Part shown: in pieces, positions 24,457 to 34,186 of the stretch | Numbering within the stretch: the first letter of the stretch is position 1 | Layout: the number at the start of each line of letters is the position of its first letter | Assembly (NCBI GenBank): GCA_017451735.1 | Contig: JAFTNU010000030.1 | Location: 38,387-102,386 of the forward strand | From: Clostridia bacterium | Lineage (GTDB): Bacteria; Bacillota; Clostridia; Oscillospirales; CAG-272 | Length of the DNA: 64,000 nt | Reading direction: 5' to 3' | Notes under the pieces: model-generated | What the model saw: the letters and a program-made list of their open reading frames with translations, nothing else | The model's database searches: none | Told to the model about the DNA's origin: nothing | Position numbers and translations under genes: made by a program

Positions 24457-24500
24457 AAAGAAAAAGCACACCGTTTGCAAAAACGGTGTGCTTTTTCTTT
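24457..24500. terminator. Terminator after the CD1247-like gene
   Basis: GAAAAAGCACACCGTTT, GCAA and the exact complement; on the minus strand it ends in a T run just after the CD1247-like stop. Confidence 0.85.
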
Positions 24501-24505
24501 TTGTA

Positions 24506-24916
24506 TTACTCCTGACCCTTGCAGGAGATCTTCTCGCCGCAGGCGGGGCAGATCAGGTTTTCGGGATCGATGCTTTCATCAAAGCAGATGGTGTCGCCGC
24601 ACTTGGGGCACTCGACCTCAAAGGTCTCGTCCATATCGTAGTCGTCGCAGCCGTCACAGCCCTCGCAGTCGCCGTCGCAGTAGTCCTCGTCCTCATCGTC
24701 GTAAAGAAGCTCCTCAACGTCGCCCAGATCCTCGTCCAGCTCCTCGCAATAGTCGTTGAGCTCCTGCAGATCGTGCTCCAGACCGTCGATCTTGTCGGCC
24801 ATGGCATCGACCATGTCAAGGAGAGCGGCAATCAGCTTGCCTTCCTTGGTGGTCTTGTCATAATCCAGACCGTCGGCAAGGCCCTTCAGATAAGCGGCTT
24901 TTTCGGTCATTTTCAT
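24506..24916 (-). CDS. CD1247 N-terminal-type zinc-ribbon protein
   Basis: A 136-residue protein. It opens with the helical CD1247-type domain (MTEKAAYLKGLADGLDYD, then KLIAALLDMVDAMADKIDGL), has a very acidic middle with clustered Asp and Cys (YCDGDCEGCDGCDDYD), and ends with a zinc ribbon (VECPKCGDTICFDES to LICPACGEKI). Such genes often sit beside efp in Clostridia, as here with a 22-bp gap, so they are probably cotranscribed. The function is not known; a link to translation or the RNA polymerase is speculation. The first ATG, behind AAAAAGGAGAATTTCTT, is preferred. Confidence 0.82.
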   Translation of the reverse strand: MKMTEKAAYLKGLADGLDYDKTTKEGKLIAALLDMVDAMADKIDGLEHDLQELNDYCEELDEDLGDVEELLYDDEDEDYCDGDCEGCDGCDDYDMDETFEVECPKCGDTICFDESIDPENLICPACGEKISCKGQE

Positions 24917-24938
24917 AAGAAATTCTCCTTTTTGTGGA

Positions 24939-25499
24939 TTATGCGCGGGAGAGATACTCGCCCGTACGGGTGTCGATCTTCAGCACATCGCCCTCGTTGA
25001 TGAACAAAGGCACCTTGATTTCGGCACCGGTCTCGAGAGTGGCGGGCTTGAGGGTGTTGGTGGCGGTGTTGCCTGCAAAGCCGGGATCGGTCTTGGCAAC
25101 GGCCAGCTCAACGAATGTGGGGGGCTCTACGCCAAAGACATTGCCCTTGTAGGAAATGATCTTGCACAGCATCTCCTCTTTGACAAATTTGAAGCTCTCG
25201 GGCAGCTTGTCGCTGTTCAGGGGCATCATGTCAAAGGTCTCCATATCCATGAAGTAATAAAGATCGCCGTCGTTGTAGGAGTACTGCATCTCCTTGCGCT
25301 CGATATAAGCGTTTTCAAATTTGTCGGTGGGGTTAAAGGTCTTTTCGATGACCGCACCCGTGATGACATTCTTCAGCTTGGTACGCACGAAAGCGGCACC
25401 CTTGCCGGGCTTGACGTGCTGGAATTCAACGACCTGCAGAACATTGCCCTGACCGTCGTCAAATGTGATACCGTTTTTAAAATCACCTGCTACTACCAT
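24939..25499 (-). CDS. efp: Elongation factor P
   Basis: A 186-residue EF-P with all three domains: the N-terminal KOW-like domain with the tip [15 protein letters not shown] (modifiable Lys at about position 34), then two OB domains, the last with [22 protein letters not shown] relieves ribosomes stalled at polyproline runs. The start ATG 25499 gives the normal family length and follows CGGAGGTATAACACAC; a longer frame to 25544 is rejected. A promoter lies at 25572-25600. Modification enzymes such as EpmA and EarP are not in the window. Confidence 0.95.
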   Translation of the reverse strand: MVVAGDFKNGITFDDGQGNVLQVVEFQHVKPGKGAAFVRTKLKNVITGAVIEKTFNPTDKFENAYIERKEMQYSYNDGDLYYFMDMETFDMMPLNSDKLPESFKFVKEEMLCKIISYKGNVFGVEPPTFVELAVAKTDPGFAGNTATNTLKPATLETGAEIKVPLFINEGDVLKIDTRTGEYLSRA

Positions 25500-25571
25500 G
25501 TGTGTTATACCTCCGAATCGTAATCTGTCCAAAAAGCGGGCCAAAAGCAGGCGCCCGCCGAGTTACAATAT

Positions 25572-25600
25572 ATTTTACTATATTATGACGCGCTTTTCAA
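25572..25600 (-). promoter_or_regulatory. Sigma-A promoter for efp and the CD1247-like gene
   Basis: TTGAAA, 17 bp and TAAAAT on the minus strand. Confidence 0.62.
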
Positions 25601-25661
25601 GGGGTTTTGCGAATTTTCTTGAAAAAGACGGTAAAATTTCTCCCGAAATGGCCGTGATGCG

Positions 25662-25690
25662 TTGACAAACCCATTTTTTTGTATTATAAT
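25662..25690 (+). promoter_or_regulatory. Sigma-A promoter for the remA-gmk-rpoZ-priA run
   Basis: TTGACA, 17 bp and TATAAT, a full consensus match, followed by an 80-bp leader. Confidence 0.88.
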
Positions 25691-25772
25691 ATATCCTGTA
25701 TATTTATCATTTGTAAGTGGCGGGCCGTGCGGTTTTTGCCCGACCCCGAAATCAAAAACAGAGGTAAACAGC

Positions 25773-26048
25773 ATGAAATTCATCAATATCGGCTTTGGCA
25801 ACATGGTGGCCGTGGACCGTATGGTGGCCCTGGTCAGTCCCGACTCGGCGCCGATCAAGCGCCTGATACAGGATGCCAAGGACAGCGGTCGCACCATCGA
25901 TGTGACCTGCGGCCGCCGTACCCGCGCCGTCATCATCACCGACAGTGAGCACGTGATCCTTTCCGCCATTCAGGCCGAGACCATCGCAAACCGATTGGAG
26001 AACGACTCTCTGGATGACACCGATGAGGAGGAGACTGAGGATGCCTGA
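25773..26048 (+). CDS. remA: RemA/DUF370 extracellular matrix regulator
   Basis: A 91-residue RemA-type protein: [20 protein letters not shown], then [18 protein letters not shown] and [20 protein letters not shown], the signature of DUF370, with an extra acidic tail. RemA is a DNA-binding ring protein that activates matrix and osmoprotection genes in B. subtilis. It heads the remA-gmk-rpoZ cluster found across Firmicutes and overlaps gmk by 8 bp. The start follows AGAGGTAAACAGC and a consensus promoter. Confidence 0.93.
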   Translation: MKFINIGFGNMVAVDRMVALVSPDSAPIKRLIQDAKDSGRTIDVTCGRRTRAVIITDSEHVILSAIQAETIANRLENDSLDDTDEEETEDA

Positions 26049-26655
26049 GCGTAAAAAAGGCTTGATGATCGTGGTTTCCGGCCCTGCGGGGAGCGGTAAG
26101 GACACAGTCCTTGCGGAGCTGCAGGGGGATGAGCGCTTCCGCCGTTCGGTCTCGGCTACCACCCGTGCTCCCCGCCCCGGCGAGGTGGACGGAAGAGATT
26201 ACCATTTTATCACCCGTGAGACCTTTGAACAGTGGATCGCCGACGGCGAGATGCTGGAATATACCGAATATTGCGGCAACTATTACGGCACGCCGAAAAA
26301 GGCTGCCGAGGCCGTAATGGAAAGCGGAACGAATCTGATCCTCAAGATCGAGGTGGAGGGTGCCGCCAATGTGGAGCGTCTGTATCCCGAGGCGGTGACC
26401 ATCATGCTTCTGCCCCCCACAGCCGCCGTGCTGGAGGCCCGTCTGCGCGGACGGGGCACCGAGAGTGAGGAGGTCATCCGCACCCGTTTGGCCCGGGCAA
26501 GGGAGGAAGTGGCCCATGTGAAGGACTATGACTATGTGGTCTACAATCACGACGGCAGGGCCGCCGAGGCGGCCGAGATGATCCGCAGGATCGTCGAGGT
26601 CGAGGGGCATTCCACCGCCCGGAATCCCCATATTGCCGAAGCTTACTTTGCATAA
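26041..26655 (+). CDS. gmk: Guanylate kinase
   Basis: A 204-residue guanylate kinase. The P-loop is [12 protein letters not shown]; the GMP-binding segment [20 protein letters not shown] and the lid [16 protein letters not shown] follow. The Asp in the P-loop end (KDT rather than KST or KGT) is a tolerated variant. It phosphorylates GMP to GDP. The start ATG 26041 overlaps the end of remA, so the two are translationally coupled; a frame beginning earlier at 26014 is rejected. Confidence 0.95.
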   Translation: MPERKKGLMIVVSGPAGSGKDTVLAELQGDERFRRSVSATTRAPRPGEVDGRDYHFITRETFEQWIADGEMLEYTEYCGNYYGTPKKAAEAVMESGTNLILKIEVEGAANVERLYPEAVTIMLLPPTAAVLEARLRGRGTESEEVIRTRLARAREEVAHVKDYDYVVYNHDGRAAEAAEMIRRIVEVEGHSTARNPHIAEAYFA

Positions 26656-26704
26656 ATCCGTCTTTTACGAGAAACATATTACCGATAGAAAAAGGAGTAT
26701 TATC

Positions 26705-27004
26705 ATGATTTATCCCACCATTCAGGAGCTGACCAAGGGCAATTATAACCGCTACCAGCTGGCCATTGCCACCGCAAAGTGCGCCCGCATCATTACCGAT
26801 GAATACGTGAAGCAGCGCACCGCCGCCGAAAGTGCACTGACCGGCAGCAAGGAGGGCTCCTCCACCATTGCTTCTCTCATCGATCCCGCGCTGGCCAACG
26901 AGAAGGCAGTGAAAAACGCTATTACCCGCATCTATAAGGGCGAGTACGACATTGTCGATTGCCCCGAGAAGACTGAGGAAGAAGAGACTCTGCCCGAGGA
27001 TTGA
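26705..27004 (+). CDS. rpoZ: RNA polymerase omega subunit
   Basis: A 99-residue protein with the omega pattern: IQELTKGNYNRYQLAIATAKCARIITDEYV, described here by its key parts NRYQLAIATAKCAR and the later ANEKAVKNAITRIYKGEY. It folds on the beta-prime subunit and helps assembly. It lies 49 bp after gmk, its usual neighbour. The start follows AAAAAGGAG. Confidence 0.92.
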   Translation: MIYPTIQELTKGNYNRYQLAIATAKCARIITDEYVKQRTAAESALTGSKEGSSTIASLIDPALANEKAVKNAITRIYKGEYDIVDCPEKTEEEETLPED

Positions 27005-27061
27005 CGCATTGCGTGATGCGATTTCATCCGATAGGAAAAACGAGAGAAAGGGGGAAGAACG

Positions 27062-29542
27062 GTGCAGGAACGATATGTCAAGGTCAGACTGCTGGACGCC
27101 CCCTTTTGTCTTGAAAGGGATTATGACTACAGCGTCCCCGAGGAATTTTCCGATCAGGTGAGGCCGGGCTGCTTTGTCACGGTGCCCTTCGGAGGCGGCA
27201 ACCGCCGCCGCATGGGGCTTGTGACCGCCGAGACCGGGCGTGACCCCACACTGAGCGCCACCAAACCCATCCGTTCCGTTTCGACGCCTCGCATTTCTCT
27301 CTCGGAGGAAATGTTGGGGCTCGTGTGCTTTTTGCGGGAGCAGACCCTTTGCACCACGGGTGATGCGGTACACGCCATGATCCCTGCGGGGGCTCTTTCG
27401 GGACTTGCCGAGCACTATCGCCGTACGGAGAAGCCGGTGGGTGATGTGCGCAAGCTTTCCACTGCCGAGGCATTTTTGCTGGCCCATCTGGAAAAGGCGG
27501 GGGAGTGCGGTGCGGAGAGCCTGAAGAATCGCTTCGGCCCCGAGACCGAGAAAAATTTAGCGCATCTGTGCCGCATGGGGCTGGTGGCAAGAGAATTGGC
27601 CGAAAAGAGCGCTATGGCAGTCAAAGAGACGGTGCTCTTTTCGCTTGCCGTATCGCCCGAGGCGGCCGCGGCACTGATCGACGGAAGGGTGAAAACACCT
27701 CGCCTGGGCGAAAAGCAGAAGCTGGCACTTTCTCTCCTCTTGGAAAAAGAGTGCACTGCCGACCTCCTGCGGGAGCAGGGGTGCGGCAAGCAGCAGACCG
27801 ATGCGCTCCTGTCCCATGGGCTGATCGTCAGCCGTGCCGAGCGGAGCTACCGCAATCCCTATGCGGTGGAGACGACCGCTTCCGCGCCCGCCGAGCTGGT
27901 GCTCAACGAGGAGCAGCAGCAGGTCTTTGGAGAGCTGGAGCGCATGGCCGCCGACGGGGAGCCCCATGGGGTGTTGCTCCATGGTGTAACGGGCAGTGGT
28001 AAGACCTGTGTGATGCTCCGCACCATTGATGAAATGCTGAAGCGGGGCAAGGGTGTGATCGTTTTGTTGCCCGAGATCGCGCTCACGCCCCAATCCCTGT
28101 CCATTTTTTGCTCCCGTTACGGTAACCGTGTGGCCGTGATGCACTCGGCCCTGAATGCGGGGGAGCGAATGGATGCCTATCACCGCATTCTGGCGGGAGA
28201 GGCCGACGTGGTGGTCGGTACCCGCTCTGCGGTGTTTGCACCGGTCAAAAATCTCGGACTCATCGTCATGGACGAGGAGCATGAACACACCTATAAATCG
28301 GATATGAACCCCAAATACCACGCGCGAGATGTGGCACGGTACCGTTGCGCTTATCATAAGGCGATCCTGCTGATGTGCTCTGCTACCCCTTCTCTGGAAA
28401 GCTACAAGCGGGCAAAGGAGGGGCGCTATACGCTGTTGACGCTCAAGCACCGCCACGCGGGCGCCGAGCTGCCCGAGGTGCGTGTGGCCGATATGCGGAG
28501 CGAAGCGGGGGGCGGCAACCTTTCCCCCCTTGGCGAGCAGCTGACCGCAGCGCTGAAAGAAAATCTGGCGGCGGGCAACCAAGCCATTCTGTTTCTCAAC
28601 CGCAGGGGGTACAATCATGTGGTGTCCTGCCGCTCCTGCGGACAGGCTGTGACCTGTCCCTCCTGCAGTGTGTCCCTGACGTATCACACCAAAAAGAACT
28701 CCTGGGATGAAGGATATCTGGTTTGCCACTTCTGCGGCAGACGGCAGCCCTTGCCAAAGGTCTGTCCCTCCTGCGGCTCCGAGCATCTGGCGCGCCTTGG
28801 CTACGGCACTCAGCGGGTGGAGCAGGAGCTGACCGAGCTTCTGCCCGGCGCCGGTGTGCTGCGTATGGATACCGATACCACCGGTACCCGCTTTTCTTAT
28901 GACGAGCTGCTGGGCTCCTTCCGTCGGCATGAGGCCGATGTACTTTTGGGCACCCAGATGGTCACCAAGGGTCATGATTTTCCCGATGTGACCCTGGTGG
29001 GCGTGCTGATGGCCGACGCCTCCCTTTACCTGGATGATTATCGGGCAGGGGAGCGTACCTTCTCCATGCTGACGCAGGTCATCGGTCGGGCGGGGCGCTC
29101 GAAAAAGAAGGGAATGGCGGTCATTCAGACCTGTAATCCCGATCACGACGTGATCCGCCTGGCATGCCGACAGGACTATGAGACCTTTTACGAGCGGGAG
29201 ATCAAATTGCGCAAGCTTCTGGTTTTTCCGCCCTTTTGCGACATTGCCCTACTGACGCTGTCCCATCGGGACGAGCGGGAGCTGATGCTGGCGGCCAAGG
29301 CGCTTTCCGATGAGCTGACCCGCCGTATTGCCGCCGAATATAACGATGTCAAGCTGATCGCCTTCGGCCCCTTTGAGGCACCGATCTACCGTGCCGACGG
29401 GCAGTACCGTATGCGCATGGTCATCAAATGCGCGCTTTCCAAACGGACGCGGGCGCTTTTTGCAGAGATTCTTTCTGCATTTCAAAAGCAGGGAAACGGT
29501 ACACCGCTTTTATCGGTGGACTTTAATCCCTCCAATCTTTGA
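27062..29542 (+). CDS. priA: Primosomal replication protein N' (PriA helicase)
   Basis: An 826-residue SF2 helicase. After the N-terminal 3'-DNA-binding domain it shows the Walker A HGVTGSGKTCV, DEEH box (IVMDEEHEHTYKS), and the zinc-binding insertion with eight cysteines (CRSCGQAVTCPSCSVSL, CHFCGRRQPLP and VCPSCGS). The motif GRAGRS follows in QVIGRAGRSKKKG. It restarts stalled replication forks. The start is GTG at 27062 after AAAGGGGGAAGAAC. It follows rpoZ by 57 bp and precedes def, the common order in Firmicutes. Confidence 0.96.
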   Translation: MQERYVKVRLLDAPFCLERDYDYSVPEEFSDQVRPGCFVTVPFGGGNRRRMGLVTAETGRDPTLSATKPIRSVSTPRISLSEEMLGLVCFLREQTLCTTGDAVHAMIPAGALSGLAEHYRRTEKPVGDVRKLSTAEAFLLAHLEKAGECGAESLKNRFGPETEKNLAHLCRMGLVARELAEKSAMAVKETVLFSLAVSPEAAAALIDGRVKTPRLGEKQKLALSLLLEKECTADLLREQGCGKQQTDALLSHGLIVSRAERSYRNPYAVETTASAPAELVLNEEQQQVFGELERMAADGEPHGVLLHGVTGSGKTCVMLRTIDEMLKRGKGVIVLLPEIALTPQSLSIFCSRYGNRVAVMHSALNAGERMDAYHRILAGEADVVVGTRSAVFAPVKNLGLIVMDEEHEHTYKSDMNPKYHARDVARYRCAYHKAILLMCSATPSLESYKRAKEGRYTLLTLKHRHAGAELPEVRVADMRSEAGGGNLSPLGEQLTAALKENLAAGNQAILFLNRRGYNHVVSCRSCGQAVTCPSCSVSLTYHTKKNSWDEGYLVCHFCGRRQPLPKVCPSCGSEHLARLGYGTQRVEQELTELLPGAGVLRMDTDTTGTRFSYDELLGSFRRHEADVLLGTQMVTKGHDFPDVTLVGVLMADASLYLDDYRAGERTFSMLTQVIGRAGRSKKKGMAVIQTCNPDHDVIRLACRQDYETFYEREIKLRKLLVFPPFCDIALLTLSHRDERELMLAAKALSDELTRRIAAEYNDVKLIAFGPFEAPIYRADGQYRMRMVIKCALSKRTRALFAEILSAFQKQGNGTPLLSVDFNPSNL

Positions 29543-29571
29543 CAATGTGTTTAACATAAAGGAGATACACT

Positions 29572-30027
29572 ATGGCTAAATTACAGATTCGTAAGATCGG
29601 GGACGATGTACTGCGTAAGGTCTGCCGCCCCGTAGAGGAGATCACACCCCGTATTCTGACCTTGCTTGACGATATGACCGAGACCATGCGCGCCGCCGAC
29701 GGTGTGGGCCTGGCCGCACCGCAGGTGGGCATCCTGCGCCGTATCGTGGTCATCGAGGTGGAGGAAGGGAATGTGATCGAGCTGATCAATCCCAAGATCA
29801 TTGCCACCGCAGGGGAGCAGGTGGGCGCCGAGGGGTGCCTGTCGGTTCCCGGCCGTCGGGGCACGGTCAAGCGCCCCAAGCACGTGACGGTCCGTGCCAC
29901 CAACCGCCGCGGCGAGGTCTTTGAAATGAGTGGCTCCGACCTGCTGGCGCGTGCCTTCTGCCATGAGATCGATCACCTGGACGGCAAGCTGTATGTAGAC
30001 CGTGCTACCCGCATGGAGGAGGATTGA
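29572..30027 (+). CDS. def: Peptide deformylase
   Basis: A 151-residue deformylase with all three motifs: GVGLAAPQVG, EGCLSVPG (metal Cys) and HEIDHLDG (metal His pair and catalytic Glu). It removes the formyl group from nascent proteins. The start follows AAAGGAG. It is directly followed by fmt, its partner enzyme. Confidence 0.97.
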   Translation: MAKLQIRKIGDDVLRKVCRPVEEITPRILTLLDDMTETMRAADGVGLAAPQVGILRRIVVIEVEEGNVIELINPKIIATAGEQVGAEGCLSVPGRRGTVKRPKHVTVRATNRRGEVFEMSGSDLLARAFCHEIDHLDGKLYVDRATRMEED

Positions 30028-30029
30028 CC

Positions 30030-30968
30030 GTGCGTATTCTGTTTATGGGGACCCCCGAATATGCCCTTTTCGCGCTAAAGGCGCTGGTGGCGGCAGGGGA
30101 GCAGATCGTGGGCGTGGTCACACAGCCCGATAAGCCCAAGGGCAGAGGCTATGAGCTCTGTCCTCCGCCCGTCAAGGTCTATGCCATGGAGCAGGGGCTT
30201 CCCGTGTATCAGCCCGCCACATTGAAGAACGGTGCCTTTGACGAGGAGCTGAAGGCTCTGGCGCCCGACCTGATCGTGGTGGTGGCATACGGTAAGATTT
30301 TGCCCCAAACGGTATTGGATTTTCCCAAATTCGGCTGTATCAACGTCCATGGCTCGATCCTGCCCGAATACCGCGGCGCCGCCCCCATGCAGCGTGCCAT
30401 CATTGACGGCAAGACCGAGACCGGTGTCACCACCATGCAGATGGCGGCGGGGCTGGATACCGGTGATATGCTGGTGAAGGTCAAGGTGCCCATCGGCGAG
30501 AACGATAATTTTGAGGATATCCACGACCGCTTGGGCGTGGCGGGCGCCGAGGCGCTGACCGAGACCCTTGCCCGCTTGCGGGCGGGCACCCTGACGGCGA
30601 TCCCGCAGGACGATACCCTTGCCACCTATGCGGCCAAAATCGAAAAGGCCGATTGCCTGCTGGATTTCTCTAAGGACGCCCGCACGCTCCACAATCTGAT
30701 CCGCGGGTTGTCCCCCTTTCCTCTTGCCTTTACCTGCACTCCGGATGGCAAGATGCTGAAGGTACCGGAAAGCCGTGTGGGAGAGAAAAAAGCCCCGGAC
30801 GGTGCGGCTTCTGGCACTGTCCTGGCTCTGGATAACACCATTACCGTTGCTTGCGGCAACGGTACGACTCTTGAGATCCTGCGGGTCCTGCCCGAGGGGA
30901 AGGGACGCATGAGCGCCGCCGACTATATCCGCGGTCGCCGACTGTCTGTGGGAGATATGCTCGGATAA
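30030..30968 (+). CDS. fmt: Methionyl-tRNA formyltransferase
   Basis: A 312-residue enzyme. The N-terminal formyl-transferase domain has ILFMGTPEYALFAL, the catalytic Asn-His region in CINVHGSILPEYRGAAPMQRA, and TMQMAAGLDTGDML. The C-terminal OB domain follows. It formylates initiator Met-tRNA. I chose GTG 30030, spaced correctly from GGAGGA; an alternative TTG lies two codons earlier. It starts 2 bp after def, so they are coupled. Confidence 0.95.
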   Translation: MRILFMGTPEYALFALKALVAAGEQIVGVVTQPDKPKGRGYELCPPPVKVYAMEQGLPVYQPATLKNGAFDEELKALAPDLIVVVAYGKILPQTVLDFPKFGCINVHGSILPEYRGAAPMQRAIIDGKTETGVTTMQMAAGLDTGDMLVKVKVPIGENDNFEDIHDRLGVAGAEALTETLARLRAGTLTAIPQDDTLATYAAKIEKADCLLDFSKDARTLHNLIRGLSPFPLAFTCTPDGKMLKVPESRVGEKKAPDGAASGTVLALDNTITVACGNGTTLEILRVLPEGKGRMSAADYIRGRRLSVGDMLG

Positions 30969-30980
30969 GGAGGAGTTTTT

Positions 30981-31706
30981 ATGTTATTCGGTTTATTTTA
31001 CTTCGATTGGACCTTGCTGATCGTCATCCCCGGTATGCTGTTTACGTTCTGGGCACAATATAAGGTGAAATCCACCTATTCCCGCTACACGCAGGAGCTG
31101 CTCCCCGCCTATATGACGGGTGCCGCAGTGGCACGGCGGATCCTGGATGCCAACGGACTCTCGAGTGTGCCCATCGAGCCGGTGCAGGGGCATCTGTCCG
31201 ATCATTACGATCCCCGCAGTAAGGTTCTGCGGCTTTCCGAATCGGTCTATCACGGGAATAACGTGGCGGCCGTTGGAGTCGCCGCCCATGAGGCGGGGCA
31301 CGCTCTTCAGGATGAGAAGGGCTATGTACCGCTTAAATTCCGCATGGCCATTGTGCCTGTTTGCAATATCGGTTCCAATCTCGCCATGCCGTTGTTTATC
31401 ATCGGACTTTTTATGGCAGGCCTGTCTGCCGTAGCCGATTGGCTGATGTTTGCGGGAATCGCCGCTTTTTCACTGTCCGTGTTCTTTCAGCTGGTGACAT
31501 TGCCCGTGGAATTCAATGCCAGCCGACGCGCACTGCGGTGCCTGGAGGGCTCCGGCACCATGACCGGAGAACAGCTGAAGGGCTCCCGTAAGGTGCTTTC
31601 CGCCGCGGCCATGACCTATGTGGCGGCACTGGCCGTGGGTCTGCTCAGCTTGCTGCGTCTTGTTCTGATCGCGGCGAGTGCATCCTCCCGCAGAAACAGT
31701 CGATGA
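30981..31706 (+). CDS. YugP-like zinc metallopeptidase (membrane)
   Basis: A 241-residue protein of the neutral zinc metallopeptidase family (COG2738, YugP). It has an N-terminal membrane segment, the HEAGHALQ zinc motif in VAAHEAGHALQDEKGY, and further hydrophobic helices (SNLAMPLFIIGLFMAGL, MTYVAALAVGLLSLL). The catalytic Glu and zinc His residues are intact. It lies between fmt and rsmB, and its stop overlaps the rsmB start by 4 bp, as in many Firmicutes. It probably cleaves membrane or envelope proteins; the substrate is unknown. Confidence 0.9.
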   Translation: MLFGLFYFDWTLLIVIPGMLFTFWAQYKVKSTYSRYTQELLPAYMTGAAVARRILDANGLSSVPIEPVQGHLSDHYDPRSKVLRLSESVYHGNNVAAVGVAAHEAGHALQDEKGYVPLKFRMAIVPVCNIGSNLAMPLFIIGLFMAGLSAVADWLMFAGIAAFSLSVFFQLVTLPVEFNASRRALRCLEGSGTMTGEQLKGSRKVLSAAAMTYVAALAVGLLSLLRLVLIAASASSRRNSR

Positions 31707-33010
31707 GTGTAGGTGTCAATAGCGGGAATCCCCGCGCTCTGGCGCTGGATATCCTTCTGCGTTGCGAGGCGGCGGGGCAGTATGCCAATCTGGCGCTGGA
31801 CAGTGCTCTGAAGCGGGAAAGTGCCATGACGGGTGTGGATAAGGCCCTTTGTACGGCCCTTTTTTACAGTGTGATCGAGCATCGCATCACGTTGGACCAT
31901 ATCGTTGACGGACGTTCGTCCATTCCCCCCTCCGCTATCGAGCGGCGGGTACGTATGCTCTTACGTATGGGGCTTGCCCAATTGCTGTATTTTGACCGTA
32001 TTCCCGATCATGCCGCTATCCATGAGACAGTGGAGCTGACGCCCAAGCGCAGTAAGGGTTTTGTCAATGCCATTCTGCGGGGCTTTTGCCGCGACGGGAA
32101 AGCAATGAACTGTCCCAATGCGGAAATAGAGCCCATGCGGTATCTTTCGGTGCGCTATTCGGTGCCCGAGGCGTTGGCAGAGGCCTTTGTAAAGGGGTAC
32201 GGATTTACCCGTGCGGAGTCGATCCTTACTGCCTTTGAGCGAACGCCCGATGTGACGGTTCGGGTCAATACGCTTCGCCGCTCCCGCGAGGCTTTTGTCA
32301 AGGAATTCGGCGGTACGCCCACCGATATTGCCCCCAACGGGGTGCGTTTTCCCGATGCCGGCAGGATCGCTGATGCCCTGGCGGCGGGGGATTGCTTTGT
32401 GCAGGACGAGGCCTCCCAGATCTGTGTGGAGGCACTCGGTGCACAGCCCGACGAGCGGATACTGGATCTTTGCGCCGCTCCCGGCTCAAAATCCTTCGGT
32501 GCCGCCCTTTCCATGAAAAGTACGGGCGAGGTGGCAAGCTTTGATCTCCATGAAAACAAAATTTCGCTGATCCGCAGGGGAGCCGCGCTTCTGGGACTTG
32601 ACAATCTGACGGCAAATGCCGCCGACGCACGGCAGGCAGATCCCGAGGTATTGGGGCTTTTTGACCGTGTGCTTGCGGACGTGCCCTGCTCGGGTTACGG
32701 TGTTCTTGCCAAAAAACCCGATATACGGTATAAGAATTTCGCGGATGCGGCAGGTCTCCCGCCCGTGCAGGCCGCGATACTGGAAAGCGGCGCGAAATGC
32801 GTAAGGGACGGGGGCATTCTGGTCTACTCCACCTGTACGCTTCTCCCTGCCGAAAACGAGGAGCAGGTTACCGAATTTTTGAAGCGTCACCCCGAATTTC
32901 GGTTAGAGCCCTTTACGGTGGGCGGGCTGTCCTCGGACGGTATGCTGACCCTGGCGCCTGACACCCACGGTACCGACGGATTTTTTATTGCCAAGCTGCG
33001 CAAAGGATAA
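31703..33010 (+). CDS. rsmB: 16S rRNA m5C967 methyltransferase
   Basis: A 435-residue enzyme. The N-terminal NusB-like RNA-binding domain is followed by the methyltransferase core with the SAM loop LDLCAAPGSKS, the catalytic Cys in ADVPCSGYGVLAKKPD and the second Cys in VYSTCTLLPAENE. It methylates C967 of 16S rRNA. The ATGA overlap with the preceding gene implies coupling. Confidence 0.95.
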   Translation: MSVGVNSGNPRALALDILLRCEAAGQYANLALDSALKRESAMTGVDKALCTALFYSVIEHRITLDHIVDGRSSIPPSAIERRVRMLLRMGLAQLLYFDRIPDHAAIHETVELTPKRSKGFVNAILRGFCRDGKAMNCPNAEIEPMRYLSVRYSVPEALAEAFVKGYGFTRAESILTAFERTPDVTVRVNTLRRSREAFVKEFGGTPTDIAPNGVRFPDAGRIADALAAGDCFVQDEASQICVEALGAQPDERILDLCAAPGSKSFGAALSMKSTGEVASFDLHENKISLIRRGAALLGLDNLTANAADARQADPEVLGLFDRVLADVPCSGYGVLAKKPDIRYKNFADAAGLPPVQAAILESGAKCVRDGGILVYSTCTLLPAENEEQVTEFLKRHPEFRLEPFTVGGLSSDGMLTLAPDTHGTDGFFIAKLRKG

Positions 33011-33013
33011 AAT

Positions 33014-34084
33014 ATGGAAGAAAAAGACAAAAAAGAATTGCTGGCCCTGACACCGGGGGAGCTGGAAGAGCTGCTTGTGTCCATGGGCGAGCCAAAATAC
33101 CGCGCCGGTCAAATCTTTCCCCAGCTGCACAAAGGCCTCTCCCCCGAGGAGATGACCAATATCGGCAAGGTGACCCGCGGAAAGCTGGCCGAGGTGTCGA
33201 CCTATCATTTGCCGCAGGTCAAGCGCAAGCTGGTCTCGGCGCTGGACGGCACCATCAAATACTTATTTGAGCTGGCCGACGGCAACTGCGTGGAGAGCGT
33301 GCTGATGCACTATGAGCACGGCACCACCATCTGCATCTCCAGTCAGGTCGGATGCAATATGGGGTGTAAGTTCTGCGCCTCCACCATCGGCGGCAAGGTG
33401 CGCAATCTCACTGCGGGGGAATTGCTGGGACAGGTCATTGCCGCGGCGCGGGATTCGGGTGAGCAGATCGGCGGTATTGTCATGATGGGCATTGGTGAGC
33501 CCCTGGATAATTTTGATGCCGTGGTGCGGTTTCTCGACCTGGTGAACCGCCCCGAAGGAGTGAATATCGGCTACCGACATATTTCGCTTTCCACCTGCGG
33601 CCTTTGCGATCGTATTGACCGTCTGGCCGAGCTGAAATTGCCCATCACGCTGTCGATCTCGCTTCACGCCGCCGACGATGAAACCCGCTCGGCCATCATG
33701 CCGGTGAATAAAAAGTATAATATTGCCACCTTGCTTGCCGTCTGCAAGCGCTATTTTGACAAAACGGGTCGGCGTATTTCGTTTGAATATACGTTAATTT
33801 CGGGAAAAAACGATTCCAAAGAGGCCGCCGAAAAGCTGGCTCTGCTTCTCAACCGCAGCCTGCGTACCCGTACCGAGACCATGCCCATCCATGTGAATCT
33901 GATTCCCGTGAATGAGGTCAGAGAGACAGGCTTCCGTCGCTCGGGTGCAAAGGATGTCAAGGCATTTGCCGCCGTTCTGGAGAAAAACGGCATCCGTGCC
34001 ACCGTGCGCCGTACCTTGGGCTCGGATATCAATGCCTCCTGCGGTCAGCTCAGGAAAGAGACCGCCGAGCAGGAAAAAGCGTAG
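33014..34084 (+). CDS. rlmN: Dual-specificity 23S rRNA/tRNA m2A methyltransferase RlmN
   Basis: A 356-residue radical SAM enzyme. It has the CxxxCxxC cluster in VGCNMGCKFCAS, the SAM-binding GIGEPLDN, and the late catalytic Cys in DINASCGQLR. It makes 2-methyladenosine at A2503 of 23S rRNA and A37 of tRNAs. It follows rsmB by 3 bp. In most Firmicutes prpC and prkC come next; here they do not. Confidence 0.96.
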   Translation: MEEKDKKELLALTPGELEELLVSMGEPKYRAGQIFPQLHKGLSPEEMTNIGKVTRGKLAEVSTYHLPQVKRKLVSALDGTIKYLFELADGNCVESVLMHYEHGTTICISSQVGCNMGCKFCASTIGGKVRNLTAGELLGQVIAAARDSGEQIGGIVMMGIGEPLDNFDAVVRFLDLVNRPEGVNIGYRHISLSTCGLCDRIDRLAELKLPITLSISLHAADDETRSAIMPVNKKYNIATLLAVCKRYFDKTGRRISFEYTLISGKNDSKEAAEKLALLLNRSLRTRTETMPIHVNLIPVNEVRETGFRRSGAKDVKAFAAVLEKNGIRATVRRTLGSDINASCGQLRKETAEQEKA

Positions 34085-34186
34085 ACAATGCAAAAGGCTT
34101 GCGGTCGGATTCGGCTTGTGGGAGGATAATTCCCCCCGAAACGGGTAGAATAAGAGCAGATTTCGCCATAAAGGGGGACTGCTCCT

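Noticed and set aside
27557-29146. 529-codon minus-strand frame opposite priA
   Set aside because: It is antisense to a perfectly conserved helicase and has no start signals.
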